A stretch of DNA of 64,000 nucleotides from GCA-2861595 sp035525365 (GCA_035525365.1 DATLEK010000115.1:8245-72244), one strand, 5' to 3'; shown: positions 50,983 to 58,444, counted from the stretch's first letter. A program made the numbers and translations. The notes: a model not told the origin generated them from the letters alone.

Positions 50983-52901
50983 CTGCGTCGGAAACGGCTT
51001 CTGGTCGGCACGCCGGAGGGGGCCTGCCCCGCCTCCACCTGGTGCTACTCCTGGTGATAGCGGTGGTCGGACTGGCGCGGGGGATGTTCTGGGTTTCCGT
51101 CACCCAGGTGTTCAATCCGATCGACGAAGGCGCTCACTACGCCTATGTGGAGTCGATGGCTCGCCACGGGCGTCCGCCGGTGGTGGGGAGGGACCGTCTT
51201 TCGCCAGGCGCGCTCGAGATCATCAAGACGGTTCGCACGTCGGAGTGGCGGCCGGCCGCCGTGCCTCCCTCTCCCGACGATCCGCGCTGGGGGGCGGTTC
51301 GTGAGTCCTACGAAGGGGTGCAGGGGCCTCTGTACTACGCCCTGATGGTCGTGCCGTACCGGCTGTCGCGGCCGCTCGGCCTGCTGGAGTCGGTCTACGC
51401 GCTGCGCCTGGCCACTGTTCTGGTGTCGCTTCTCGCCGTACCGATCGCCTACCTGCTGGCACGAGAACTCTTTCCTCGCCTGCAGGCGGCGTGGCTGGGG
51501 GCGCCCGCCCTGCTGGTGCTGGTGCAGGGGTTCAACGGAAATCTCGCGTCGGTCACCAACGACGCTCTCGTCGTGCCGCTCGCGGGGCTCGTTCTGCTCG
51601 CCGTCTCCATGGCGGCCCGCCGCGGCCTCACCACCCGCAACGCCCTGGTCACCGGCGCGCTGGTCGGCCTGGGGCTGGCGACGAAGTCCAACATGGTGGC
51701 GCTGGTGCCTGTCGTGGGTCTGAGTGTCGTGGCCGCCGCGATCGTCCGCCGCGACCGGTGGACCCTGGTGCTCCGGTGGGCGGCCGTGGCCGCAGCCGGC
51801 ATGATCGTCGCCGTCCTGCCCTGGCTGGTGTGGAACCTCGTCCAGTACCACGCCGTCAGCGCCTCCGCGCAGGTCGATCTGATCACCGGGCCCGCCCAAC
51901 CCAAGTTCCCGCTCAGTCCCGATGGTGTGCGGCGGCACCTGCTGTGGTCCACGATCGGGTATTGGGACTTCCAGCTGGTCGCCCGCCCTCTCGGGCGCTA
52001 CATGTGGGTGCTGTTCATCGCCGCCGCCGGGCTGCTCACCGGCGCGGTGGCGGTGGGCCTCGGCCGCCGGCGTTTCCGGGAGGCCGCCACTTCCGCCTGG
52101 CTGGGTTCGTCGTGGTTCCTCACCCTGTTGACCATGCTCGTCGTGATCTACGGCGTGTTCGGTGGCCACAGCAGCGTGATCGGCCGTCACATCTACCCGT
52201 CGCTGGTGGCAGTCGTGGTGCTCATGGCCGCTGCCGCATCGATCGTCGCCGGCCGTTGGGGCGGCTGGGTGATGTTGCTCCTCGTGGCCAATCTGGCCCT
52301 CACGTTCGAGCAACCGCTCGTTCACGCATACCTCGACAAGGTGTACGCCGACGGTGCCGTCGGCGACCTGGTGCCGGCGGTGGAGCAGAGCTATGGCGAG
52401 GGGGTGGTCGCGGACGTCTCTGTCCGTGTGGCCGCGCCTTGCCCGGCGGAGGCCATTGCCTTCGTCTTCGCCGGCCCAGCACCGAAGTCGTTGCCCATCG
52501 TCTCCGGTAATGCGACGTTCGCGGCTCAGCACAGCGAGCACCTGGCGGGAGCAGTTCAGGGATGGGACCTCTACCGGCTCCCGGCACCCACGTCCGGTCC
52601 GTTGGAGGTGGCGCTGGTCGGGGCGACGATCAACGCGTCGGCTACGGATCGTGAGCCCCGGTCTTCGCTGACCAACGAACCCGGCGACGCCGTCATCCGC
52701 GTGTACTGCCCGGCCGATGACCCCGCCCGGCGGCGGTTCTCGCAGCTCTTCTCCCCGGACCATCCGAGGTTGTTGAGCTACGGCCAGGTGAAGGCATGGC
52801 CTGTGGTCTGGGCCTGGGGTGGGCGCTTGTCGGTGTTGGCCATCCCCGCCGCGGCCGTGCTGGCGCGGCGACGGCGCCGGTTGAACCAGGTTCCCCGGTA
52901 G
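50979..52901 (+). CDS. Polytopic membrane protein, second of the tandem duplicate pair
   Basis: The 640-residue product has the same layout as the preceding protein. Long segments are nearly the same: FNPIDEGAHYAYVESMARHGRPPVVGRD, SYEGVQGPLYYALM, VQGFNGNLASVTNDALVVPL, and IGRHIYPSLVA. TTG 50979 overlaps the previous stop as TTGA, exactly as the first copy joins its own predecessor, so the junction itself seems to have been duplicated. Differences are greatest in the N-terminal tail and the C-terminal soluble region. It may be a paralogue with different sugar specificity. Confidence 0.72.
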   Translation: MTASETASGRHAGGGLPRLHLVLLLVIAVVGLARGMFWVSVTQVFNPIDEGAHYAYVESMARHGRPPVVGRDRLSPGALEIIKTVRTSEWRPAAVPPSPDDPRWGAVRESYEGVQGPLYYALMVVPYRLSRPLGLLESVYALRLATVLVSLLAVPIAYLLARELFPRLQAAWLGAPALLVLVQGFNGNLASVTNDALVVPLAGLVLLAVSMAARRGLTTRNALVTGALVGLGLATKSNMVALVPVVGLSVVAAAIVRRDRWTLVLRWAAVAAAGMIVAVLPWLVWNLVQYHAVSASAQVDLITGPAQPKFPLSPDGVRRHLLWSTIGYWDFQLVARPLGRYMWVLFIAAAGLLTGAVAVGLGRRRFREAATSAWLGSSWFLTLLTMLVVIYGVFGGHSSVIGRHIYPSLVAVVVLMAAAASIVAGRWGGWVMLLLVANLALTFEQPLVHAYLDKVYADGAVGDLVPAVEQSYGEGVVADVSVRVAAPCPAEAIAFVFAGPAPKSLPIVSGNATFAAQHSEHLAGAVQGWDLYRLPAPTSGPLEVALVGATINASATDREPRSSLTNEPGDAVIRVYCPADDPARRRFSQLFSPDHPRLLSYGQVKAWPVVWAWGGRLSVLAIPAAAVLARRRRRLNQVPR

Positions 52902-52910
52902 GCAACGGGG

Positions 52911-52916
52911 TAGGGT
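52911..52916 (+). promoter_or_regulatory. -10 box before the GT2 gene at 52926
   Basis: TAGGGT lies nine bases before ATG 52926, in the 24-bp gap after the membrane protein gene. Confidence 0.4.
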
Positions 52917-52925
52917 CGGCGCGGG

Positions 52926-53633
52926 ATGGCAGACCTCCTTGTCATCGTTCCCGCGCTGAACGAGGAAGCCGCCATCGCCGGCGTGATAGCCGAGGTGCGC
53001 GGGGCGCTCGCCGCTGAGGTGGTGGTGGTCGACGACGGTTCCACCGACGCCACGGCAGCCGTTGCCCGTGCTGCCGGCGCCCGTGTTCTCCGCCACCCGT
53101 TCAACCTCGGTGTCGGTGCCGCCGTGCGAACGGGGTTGCGTTACGCCGTGGAGAATGGCTACGAAACGGTGCTCCAGCTCGACGGCGACGGCCAGCACGA
53201 CCCGGAGGAGGCGCAGCTCCTCCTCACCGCCCTCGAGCGCGGCGACGTGGACGTGGTGGTCGGCTCCCGCTTCGAGTTCGGCTACGCCCTGTCCCCGCCG
53301 CGCCGGATGGTGATGCGGGTGCTGTCGAGGATCGTGTCACGCCGGCTGGGCACCACCATCACCGATACGACGAGCGGCTTCCGTGCGTTCGGCGGCCCGG
53401 CGGTCAGGTATTTCGCCCGCGTGTACCCGTCGGACTACCTGTCCGACACCGTAGAAGCCCTGCTGCTGGCTGCCGATGCCAACCTGCGGGTGGCTGAAGT
53501 TCCGGTGCACATGCGCCGCCGGACGACGGGAACGGCCTCTACCAACTCCGTCAGCGGAGCCTTCCACGTGCTTCGCCTGTTGCTGGTGGTCGCCGTGCAC
53601 CGCTTCCGCCGCAACCTGGCCGAGGTCCGCTGA
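52926..53633 (+). CDS. GT2 glycosyltransferase, DPM1/polyprenyl-phosphate type
   Basis: The 235-residue single-domain GT2 shows LLVIVPALNEEAAIAGVI, VVVVDDGSTDATAAVA, FNLGVGAAVRTGLRYA, VLQLDGDGQHDPEEAQLL (DxD) and TDTTSGFRAFG. These are the motifs of bacterial dolichol-phosphate mannosyltransferase-like enzymes. It would load a sugar onto a polyprenyl phosphate, supplying the GT-C-type membrane proteins beside it. The next gene (DUF2304) starts on its stop codon (TGATG); GT2 plus DUF2304 is a common actinobacterial pair. Confidence 0.9.
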   Translation: MADLLVIVPALNEEAAIAGVIAEVRGALAAEVVVVDDGSTDATAAVARAAGARVLRHPFNLGVGAAVRTGLRYAVENGYETVLQLDGDGQHDPEEAQLLLTALERGDVDVVVGSRFEFGYALSPPRRMVMRVLSRIVSRRLGTTITDTTSGFRAFGGPAVRYFARVYPSDYLSDTVEALLLAADANLRVAEVPVHMRRRTTGTASTNSVSGAFHVLRLLLVVAVHRFRRNLAEVR

Positions 53634-53989
53634 TGCGCCGCCTCGATGTGTTCGTCCTCGTCGTGGCCGTACTCAATGTCGTGGTGATGCTGGAGCTGGT
53701 GCGCCGGCGCCAGCTCCGGGAGAAGTACGCCCTGCTCTGGTTGGCCGTCGGCCTCGGCGGCATCGTCATCGCCGTCGGGCGCAGCGTCGTCGACCGGCTG
53801 GCTAGAGCCGTGGGTGTGGATTACGGCGCCAGCGTGGTGTTCCTCGGCGCCATCCTCTTCCTGCTGCTGGTGTGCATGCACCTCTCGTGGGAGGTGTCCC
53901 GGCTCGAGGCCCGGACCCGCACCCTGGCCGAGGAGCTGGCCCTCATGCAGGGGCGCGACGAGCAGACGCCCGGCGGAGCCGGTCCGTGA
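53633..53989 (+). CDS. DUF2304 membrane protein
   Basis: The 118-residue protein has three hydrophobic helices (VFVLVVAVLNVVVMLELV, YALLWLAVGLGGIVIAVG, ASVVFLGAILFLLLVCMHL), the conserved REKYALLW segment and a coiled-coil C-terminus (LSWEVSRLEARTRTLAEELALM). DUF2304 proteins accompany polyprenyl-phosphate glycosyltransferases; their role is unknown. Its ATG overlaps the GT2 stop by one base. Its last 47 bases overlap the convergent glycosyltransferase gene. Confidence 0.88.
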   Translation: MRRLDVFVLVVAVLNVVVMLELVRRRQLREKYALLWLAVGLGGIVIAVGRSVVDRLARAVGVDYGASVVFLGAILFLLLVCMHLSWEVSRLEARTRTLAEELALMQGRDEQTPGGAGP

Positions 53990-54680
53990 CGCCCATGCGG
54001 GTCACGTGCCAGAGAGTCTCGAGGGCGATGGCGCCGGACATCTTCGACTGGCCCAGCTGCCGGTCCACGAACGAGATGGGAACCTCGGTCACCACGGCGC
54101 CGGCGCCGGCCACCCGGTAGGCCATCTCGATCAGGGCGCCGTAGCCGCCGGTCTTCACCTCCCGGCGGTAGAGCGTGGTCAGGGCGTCCGCCCGGTAGGC
54201 CCGGTAACCAGAGGTCATGTCCGATATGTCGAGGCCGAGGACGAACGAGGCGTAGCGGTTGCCGTAGCGGGAAAGGGCCCGCCGGTACGCCGGCCAGTCG
54301 GGGATCGACCCGCCGGGCACGTAGCGCGAACCGATGACCAGGTCGGCGCCGGCCCCCACCGCGGCGAGCAGTCCCGGAAGGGCGGCGGGATCGTGTGAGA
54401 AATCGGCGTCCATGCTCACCAGCACCTCGTAGCCCCGGGTGAGGCCCCAGCTGAAGCCGGCCCGGTAGGCGCGGCCGAGGCCGTCCTTCACCGGTCGCTC
54501 CAGGACCTCGACATTTCCCAGGACCGAGCCGACGGCCCGCGCCACTTCGTTCGTACCGTCGTCGCTGGCGTCGTCCACCACGAGCAGGTAGGCGTCGGGG
54601 ACGACCTCGCGTAGCTGGCGTAGGAGCGCCCCGATGTTCTCCGCCTCACGGTAGGTCGGGATGACGACCAGTACCCGCAC
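53943..54680 (-). CDS. Polyprenol-monophosphomannose synthase-like GT2
   Basis: The 245-residue protein has VRVLVVIPTYREAENIGALL, LLVVDDASDDGTNEVA, GLGRAYRAGFSWGL, VLVSMDADFSHDPAALPGLL (DxD), IGSRYVPGGSIPDWPAYRRALSRYGNRYA, DMTSGYRAYR, and VTEVPISFVDRQLGQSKM. This is the strongest Ppm1/DPM1-type sequence in the window; the product is probably polyprenyl-phosphate-mannose, donor for GT-C enzymes. GTG 54680 gives the family N-terminus. It overlaps the convergent DUF2304 gene by 47 bases. Confidence 0.92.
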   Translation of the reverse strand: MRVLVVIPTYREAENIGALLRQLREVVPDAYLLVVDDASDDGTNEVARAVGSVLGNVEVLERPVKDGLGRAYRAGFSWGLTRGYEVLVSMDADFSHDPAALPGLLAAVGAGADLVIGSRYVPGGSIPDWPAYRRALSRYGNRYASFVLGLDISDMTSGYRAYRADALTTLYRREVKTGGYGALIEMAYRVAGAGAVVTEVPISFVDRQLGQSKMSGAIALETLWHVTRMGVTDRLRRASARRAPA

Positions 54681-54757
54681 TCGACCCTCCTCGGCTGCCC
54701 GCTGGGCGAAGCTACCGCACGACCTCTCCGGGGGTGCCGGCAACCGGCTGCTGCGCG

Positions 54758-54763
54758 TAGCCT
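54758..54763 (+). promoter_or_regulatory. Leaderless-type -10 box before the GNAT leader frame
   Basis: TAGCCT lies six bases before GTG 54770. The string TAGCCTGCGGCG is also found at the mfd start (7017 onward), where it precedes GTG as well. Confidence 0.45.
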
Positions 54764-54769
54764 GCGGCG

Positions 54770-54808
54770 GTGATCGCGCCACGGGACGCCTGCCTCGCAC
54801 TCCTGTGA
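54770..54808 (+). CDS. 12-residue leader peptide coupled to a GNAT gene
   Basis: GTG 54770 starts a frame VIAPRDACLALL that ends with TGA 54806-54808. This overlaps the GTG start of the acetyltransferase gene (GTGA). With the TAGCCT box six bases upstream it could be the first translated codons of the transcript, with the acetyltransferase reached by re-initiation. Confidence 0.35.
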   Translation: MIAPRDACLALL

Positions 54809-55413
54809 TCCGCACACTCCCACTCGAGCTCACCGGCCGGCGGGTCCTCCTCCGGGGCCTCACCGTGAACGACTTCGATCAGTGGCTGGAGGTGCGCCGG
54901 CGTTGCCGTGACTGGCTCACGTGCTGGGAGCCCAGACCGGCGATGGGGGCTCCCGACACGACCGAGGACCGGCGAGCCTTCGCCGCCCGCTGCAGTGCCC
55001 GTGACCGGGAGCGCCAGCTCGGCTCCGGCTTCGGGTTCGGCATCTTCGTGGACGACAGCTTCGCCGGCGAGATCAACCTCAACGGGATCCAGAGGGGGGC
55101 GTTCCAGAACGCCTACATCGGCTACTGGATCGACCAGGCCATGGCCGGCAACGGCTACACCCCCGAGGCCACCGTCGTGGCCTTCCGCTTCGCCTTCGAC
55201 AACCTGGAGCTGCACCGTCTCCAGGTCGCCGTCATCCCCCGCAACGCCGCCTCCCGCCGGGTCGTCGCCAAGCTGGACCTCCGCGAGGAGGGCGTGGCCG
55301 TCCGCTACCTGCAGATCGACGGTCGATGGGAGGACCACATCCGGTACGCCATAACCGCCGAGGAGTGGGCCGAACGGCGTGATGCCTACTTCAAGGAGTG
55401 GATCGAGCCCTGA
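54805..55413 (+). CDS. RimJ/RimL-type GNAT acetyltransferase
   Basis: The 202-residue protein resembles RimJ (N-terminal acetylation of ribosomal proteins): TLPLELTGRRVLLRGLTVNDFDQWLEVRR, GFGIFVDDSFAGEINLNGIQRGAFQNAYIGYWIDQAMAGNGYTPEAT (acetyl-CoA binding in the last part), and LHRLQVAVIPRNAASRRVVAKLDLREEG. RimJ proteins of this form are common in actinobacteria; the true target is unproved. GTG 54805 is the only in-frame start that gives the family N-terminus, and overlaps the leader frame stop. A second GNAT gene follows after 13 bases. Confidence 0.88.
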   Translation: MIRTLPLELTGRRVLLRGLTVNDFDQWLEVRRRCRDWLTCWEPRPAMGAPDTTEDRRAFAARCSARDRERQLGSGFGFGIFVDDSFAGEINLNGIQRGAFQNAYIGYWIDQAMAGNGYTPEATVVAFRFAFDNLELHRLQVAVIPRNAASRRVVAKLDLREEGVAVRYLQIDGRWEDHIRYAITAEEWAERRDAYFKEWIEP

Positions 55414-55426
55414 GGGGGCGCCGGCG

Positions 55427-55933
55427 GTGAGCATCGCGGTACGGCCGGCCGAGGCGCACGAGTACGACCGGGTGGCCGAGATCATGGTCGCCGCCTATGG
55501 AACTCTTCCCGGTTTCCGCCTGGAAGGCGCTTACGCCGAGGAGCTGGCCGACGTCGCCGGCCGGGCCGGCTCCACGCTGCAACTGGTGGCCGTGGACGAG
55601 GACTCAGGGGAGATCCTCGGCGCCGTCACCTACCTCGACGACGCCACCTCCCCCTTCGCCGCCCAGCCCATGGACAGGGACGAGGCCGCGCTACGGATGC
55701 TGGCCGTAGACCCGGCGGCGCAGCGACGGGGAGTGGGCGCCGCGCTCGTCGAGGCCTGCATCCAGCGGGCCCGCACGCAGCGCCTCGAGCGCCTCGTTCT
55801 CCACACCACCGAGTGGATGGCCGCCGGCCAGCGCCTCTACGAGCGCCTCGGCTTCCGCCGCTGCCCCGAGCGTGACGCCACAGTGGCCGACCGCATCCAC
55901 CTCCAGAGCTACGTGCTCGACCTCATCGCCTGA
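55427..55933 (+). CDS. GNAT family N-acetyltransferase
   Basis: The 168-residue protein has the GNAT fold: VRPAEAHEYDRVAEIMVAAYG, then RMLAVDPAAQRRGVGAALVEACIQRAR (acetyl-CoA pyrophosphate loop RRGVGA), LVLHTTEWMAAGQRLYERLGFRR. Substrate unknown. GTG 55427 follows the previous stop by 13 bases, probably in the same transcript. The C-terminus ends seven bases before the tRNA on the opposite strand. Confidence 0.85.
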   Translation: MSIAVRPAEAHEYDRVAEIMVAAYGTLPGFRLEGAYAEELADVAGRAGSTLQLVAVDEDSGEILGAVTYLDDATSPFAAQPMDRDEAALRMLAVDPAAQRRGVGAALVEACIQRARTQRLERLVLHTTEWMAAGQRLYERLGFRRCPERDATVADRIHLQSYVLDLIA

Positions 55934-55939
55934 CGGCGG

Positions 55940-56014
55940 TGCCCCCGGTGGGAGTCGAACCCACACTGTCGAGAATTTTAAGTTCCCGTCCTCTGCCAGT
56001 TGGGATACGGGGGC
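55940..56014 (-). tRNA. tRNA with anticodon UAA, short variable loop, 6-bp anticodon stem
   Basis: The 75-nt molecule has acceptor GCCCCCG/CGGGGGC, T-arm GTGGG-TTCGACT-CCCAC, D-arm TCCC/GAGG (one mismatch, one wobble), anticodon stem CGGGAA/TTCTCG (six pairs) with loop CTTAAAA (anticodon TAA, for UUA Leu codons) and a variable region of only five bases (ACAGT). Discriminator A; CCA is not encoded (CCG). A bacterial tRNA-Leu normally has a long variable arm, so the amino-acid identity is uncertain. Confidence 0.7.
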
Positions 56015-56062
56015 GCCGGCTCAGGATAGGAACTGGAGCGCTTCACCTCCACCATTGCCGGG

Positions 56063-56068
56063 TAAAAT
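56063..56068 (+). promoter_or_regulatory. Leaderless-type -10 box before the ArsC-like gene
   Basis: TAAAAT, the closest to the TATAAT consensus among these boxes, lies six bases before ATG 56075. Confidence 0.5.
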
Positions 56069-56074
56069 CGGCCT

Positions 56075-56425
56075 ATGGAAACGACGGTCTTCTTCAAGCC
56101 GGACTGCACGAACTGCCAGACGCTCGAAGGCATCCTCAACGAGCGCGGCGTCGAAGCCGACTACGTGCGCTACCTGGAGCAGGCTCCCAGCCGGGATGAC
56201 CTGGAGCGTGTCATGAAGTTGCTGGGCACCGCCGACCCCCGCGAGATGATGCGGGAGAAGGAGCCGGTCTACGCCGAACTGGGCCTCGAGAACGCCGGCC
56301 GGGACCAACTGATCGATGCCATGGCGGCCAACCCCATCCTGATCCAGCGCCCCATCGTCATCCGTGGTGACCGCGCCGTGATCGCCCGCCCACCCGAGCG
56401 CGTGGCCGAGCTGCTCGACGACTAG
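56075..56425 (+). CDS. ArsC/Spx-family thioredoxin-fold protein
   Basis: The 116-residue protein has the ArsC fold: FFKPDCTNCQTLEGILNERG with a CxxC in the position of the catalytic Cys, YLEQAPSRDDLERVMKLLG, and LIDAMAANPILIQRPIVIRGDRAVIARPPERVAELL, the family signature with the substrate Arg. It is annotated as arsenate reductase (glutaredoxin type) in many genomes, but no other arsenic genes are here. A general thiol role is equally possible. ATG 56075 has a TAAAAT box six bases upstream, pointing to a leaderless message. Confidence 0.85.
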   Translation: METTVFFKPDCTNCQTLEGILNERGVEADYVRYLEQAPSRDDLERVMKLLGTADPREMMREKEPVYAELGLENAGRDQLIDAMAANPILIQRPIVIRGDRAVIARPPERVAELLDD

Positions 56426-56544
56426 CACTAGCAGGCGAGAGGGAAGTGGGGATTCCCCCGCGCCGCCACCCCGCGCAAACACGCCGCCGCACCCGCGGCG
56501 CCGCCGGAACCGGCTGCGCAGCTGGACCTGAGCCTGTAAAAGCC

Positions 56545-56643
56545 TTAACTTCCGGCCTTCTTGGCGTTCTTGACGGCGCGCTTCTCCTTGAGCGACTTGC
56601 CCTTCTTCTTCTCATTCGGCTTCTGCGGGACTTTTCCGGGCAT
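56545..56643 (-). CDS. 32-residue lysine-rich small protein
   Basis: The frame ATG 56643 to TAA 56547-56545 encodes MPGKVPQKPNEKKKGKSLKE followed by KRAVKNAKKAGS. It is strongly basic (12 Lys or more) with no hydrophobic segment. The sequence has the character of a conserved small actinobacterial protein rather than noise, but I cannot name a family. It lies in the 351-bp gap between the ArsC-like and NHL-repeat genes, and no clear ribosome-binding site is seen. Confidence 0.4.
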   Translation of the reverse strand: MPGKVPQKPNEKKKGKSLKEKRAVKNAKKAGS

Positions 56644-56687
56644 GTCACAAGGGTACGCCACTGCACGGTCCAGGGCCGACCCCGGCT

Positions 56688-56730
56688 CTTGTTGCAGAAA
56701 CCGTTGTACAGCGACGATTTTTGCAACAAG
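56688..56730 (+). repeat. Palindrome copy C (19-bp arms, 5-nt loop)
   Basis: The left arm is CTTGTTGCAGAAACCGTTG, the loop is TACAG and the right arm is CGACGATTTTTGCAACAAG. Sixteen of nineteen positions pair, with two of the other three able to wobble. The inner part matches copies A and B; the outer arms (TTGTT/AACAA) differ from theirs (GTGAG/CTCAC) on both sides. It lies between convergent genes (ArsC-like, NHL), a position suited to a bidirectional terminator. Confidence 0.8.
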
Positions 56731-56776
56731 AGAGCTTGCGCCGCCGATAGCGTCCGCCTGTGCCCGTAGCTCGGCG

Positions 56777-58435
56777 CTAGCGCACCTCGAAGGGGTAGCG
56801 GTAGCGGTTGACGCGGCGCAGGCGCCGGCGGGGGCCTTGGCGCACGTCGGCGGTCACCTCCACCAGCAGCATCCCCCAGCCGGGTGCGCCGGCGCCGGCG
56901 GTCACGACTCCCTCGAGCGAAGCGCCGGCCCACTCCACCGGAGCGCCGGCCAGCAGCGCCGGCGGGCTGGCGGTCACTGTCACCCGTACCGGCGAGCGCC
57001 GGGCCCCCTCCAGCTCCTCGCCCACCAGCTCCAGGCTCCAGGGAACCTCTACAGCGCCGCCGGCGCCGGCCGACACGCCGGCACCTTCGGTCGCGTGCAA
57101 CCACGTGTCGTCCAGCTCCAGCGGCTCCAGCGCCCCGCCCGCCGGGTCGACCACCACCACGCGGTGGTTGTTGGTGTCGGCCACCACGAGACGCCCGTCG
57201 GGGAGCACGTCGAGGCCGCCGGGCTCGTCGAGGCCCTCCACCGGGAGGGTACGCAGCACCCCGTCCTCCCACACCTTCAGCACCGAGTTGAACGTGTCGG
57301 CCACGTAAACCACGCCACCGCCACCGCCACCGCCACCGCCACCGCCACCGCCACCGCCACCGCCACCGCCACCGCCACCGCCGGCGGCTACGGCCAGAGG
57401 GTGCTCCAGCCCCCCGGCGGCCAGCGTGGTGACCTCCGCCGGGCCCAGCAGGCGGAGGCTCCCCAGCTCGGAGTCCACGAACACGATCCCGTCCCCACTG
57501 CGGGCGACCCCCGAGGGCTGAGCCATCTCGGCCTTGGCCGCGATGCCATCCGCCGCCCCGAACGTCCCCGTCCCCGCCGCCACCCTGGCCCGGAGCTCGT
57601 TGTGGCGGATGCGCAGGATGCGGTGGTGGCCGGCCTCGGCGATCACCCACATGCCGTCCTTGTCGGCCACCAGGTCCCACGGCCAGGACATGGCGTCGGC
57701 CAGCACCTCTCCGCCGGCCCGCACCACCCTCCCGGCGGCGGTGTCGCAGATGACGACGTCGCCGGTCTCGTCGAAGCGCACACCATGGGGCTGGGCGAAC
57801 CCGGTGTGGGCCTCCAGCACCAGCCCCTCGAGAGTGCACACGAGCACCTGGTCGTAGCTCGGGTCGGCGATGGCCAGGCGCCGGCCGTCAGGCGAGACAG
57901 CCACCTTGGCCGGGTACGCCAGGGGCACCGGAAGGATCGCCCGGCGGACCTTGAGCGGCTCGGGGCGCGGCGGCCCACTCCCACTTTCGTCCTGCTCCCG
58001 GACCAGGGGCGGGATCAGCCGCTCCAGAGGCCGCCTGACGTCCTCGCCCACGAGCATCTCCACCACCGAACCCCAAGGGTCCACCACGACCACCGTCGGC
58101 CAGGTGTCGACCCCGTACGCACCCGCCGTCACCAGCTCCGGGTCGTCGAGCACGCAATGATCGACCCGATGGCGCGCCACGCCCGAAGTCACCGCCGCGT
58201 GCCCGGTCTCGTGCACGTAGCCGGGGGAGTGGACGCCCACCACGACCATCTCCTCGGCAAAAAGCCGCTGCAGAGGCCGGAGCTCCTCGATCACCCGCAG
58301 GCAGCCGACGGAGGAGAAGCGGAGGAAGTGGAGCAGCACCACCATGCCGCGGAGCCTGCCCATCGTCAGCGGCCCGTCGACCCCGATCCACCCGCCCGAA
58401 CCCACCAGCTCCGGGGCGAGCACGCGGGGAGCCAC
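56777..58435 (-). CDS. Thioredoxin-like plus NHL-repeat protein (NHLRC2 type)
   Basis: The 552-residue protein has an N-terminal thioredoxin-like domain (about 20-150): GRLRGMVVLLHFLRFSSVGCLRVIEEL, MVVVGVHSPGY, YGVDTWPTVVVVDPWGSVV. A beta-propeller of NHL repeats follows (about 165-430, e.g. YPAKVAVSPDGRRLAIADPSYDQVLV, LPDGRLVVADTNNHRVVVVD), then a beta-rich C-terminal domain. The CxxC of redox-active thioredoxins is reduced to one Cys (VGC), so disulfide exchange of the usual kind is unlikely. A run of about 23 Gly interrupts two propeller blades near residue 353. No signal peptide is seen. Function unknown. Confidence 0.82.
   Translation of the reverse strand: MAPRVLAPELVGSGGWIGVDGPLTMGRLRGMVVLLHFLRFSSVGCLRVIEELRPLQRLFAEEMVVVGVHSPGYVHETGHAAVTSGVARHRVDHCVLDDPELVTAGAYGVDTWPTVVVVDPWGSVVEMLVGEDVRRPLERLIPPLVREQDESGSGPPRPEPLKVRRAILPVPLAYPAKVAVSPDGRRLAIADPSYDQVLVCTLEGLVLEAHTGFAQPHGVRFDETGDVVICDTAAGRVVRAGGEVLADAMSWPWDLVADKDGMWVIAEAGHHRILRIRHNELRARVAAGTGTFGAADGIAAKAEMAQPSGVARSGDGIVFVDSELGSLRLLGPAEVTTLAAGGLEHPLAVAAGGGGGGGGGGGGGGGGGGGGGGGVVYVADTFNSVLKVWEDGVLRTLPVEGLDEPGGLDVLPDGRLVVADTNNHRVVVVDPAGGALEPLELDDTWLHATEGAGVSAGAGGAVEVPWSLELVGEELEGARRSPVRVTVTASPPALLAGAPVEWAGASLEGVVTAGAGAPGWGMLLVEVTADVRQGPRRRLRRVNRYRYPFEVR
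57314..57379 (-). repeat. (GGTGGC)11 hexanucleotide repeat encoding polyglycine
   Basis: Eleven perfect GCCACC units (plus strand) are in frame with the NHL gene, encoding 22 of about 23 consecutive Gly. As a hexamer, slippage would change the loop by two residues per unit without shifting the frame. Confidence 0.95.
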
Positions 58436-58444
58436 AGCCGGTTC

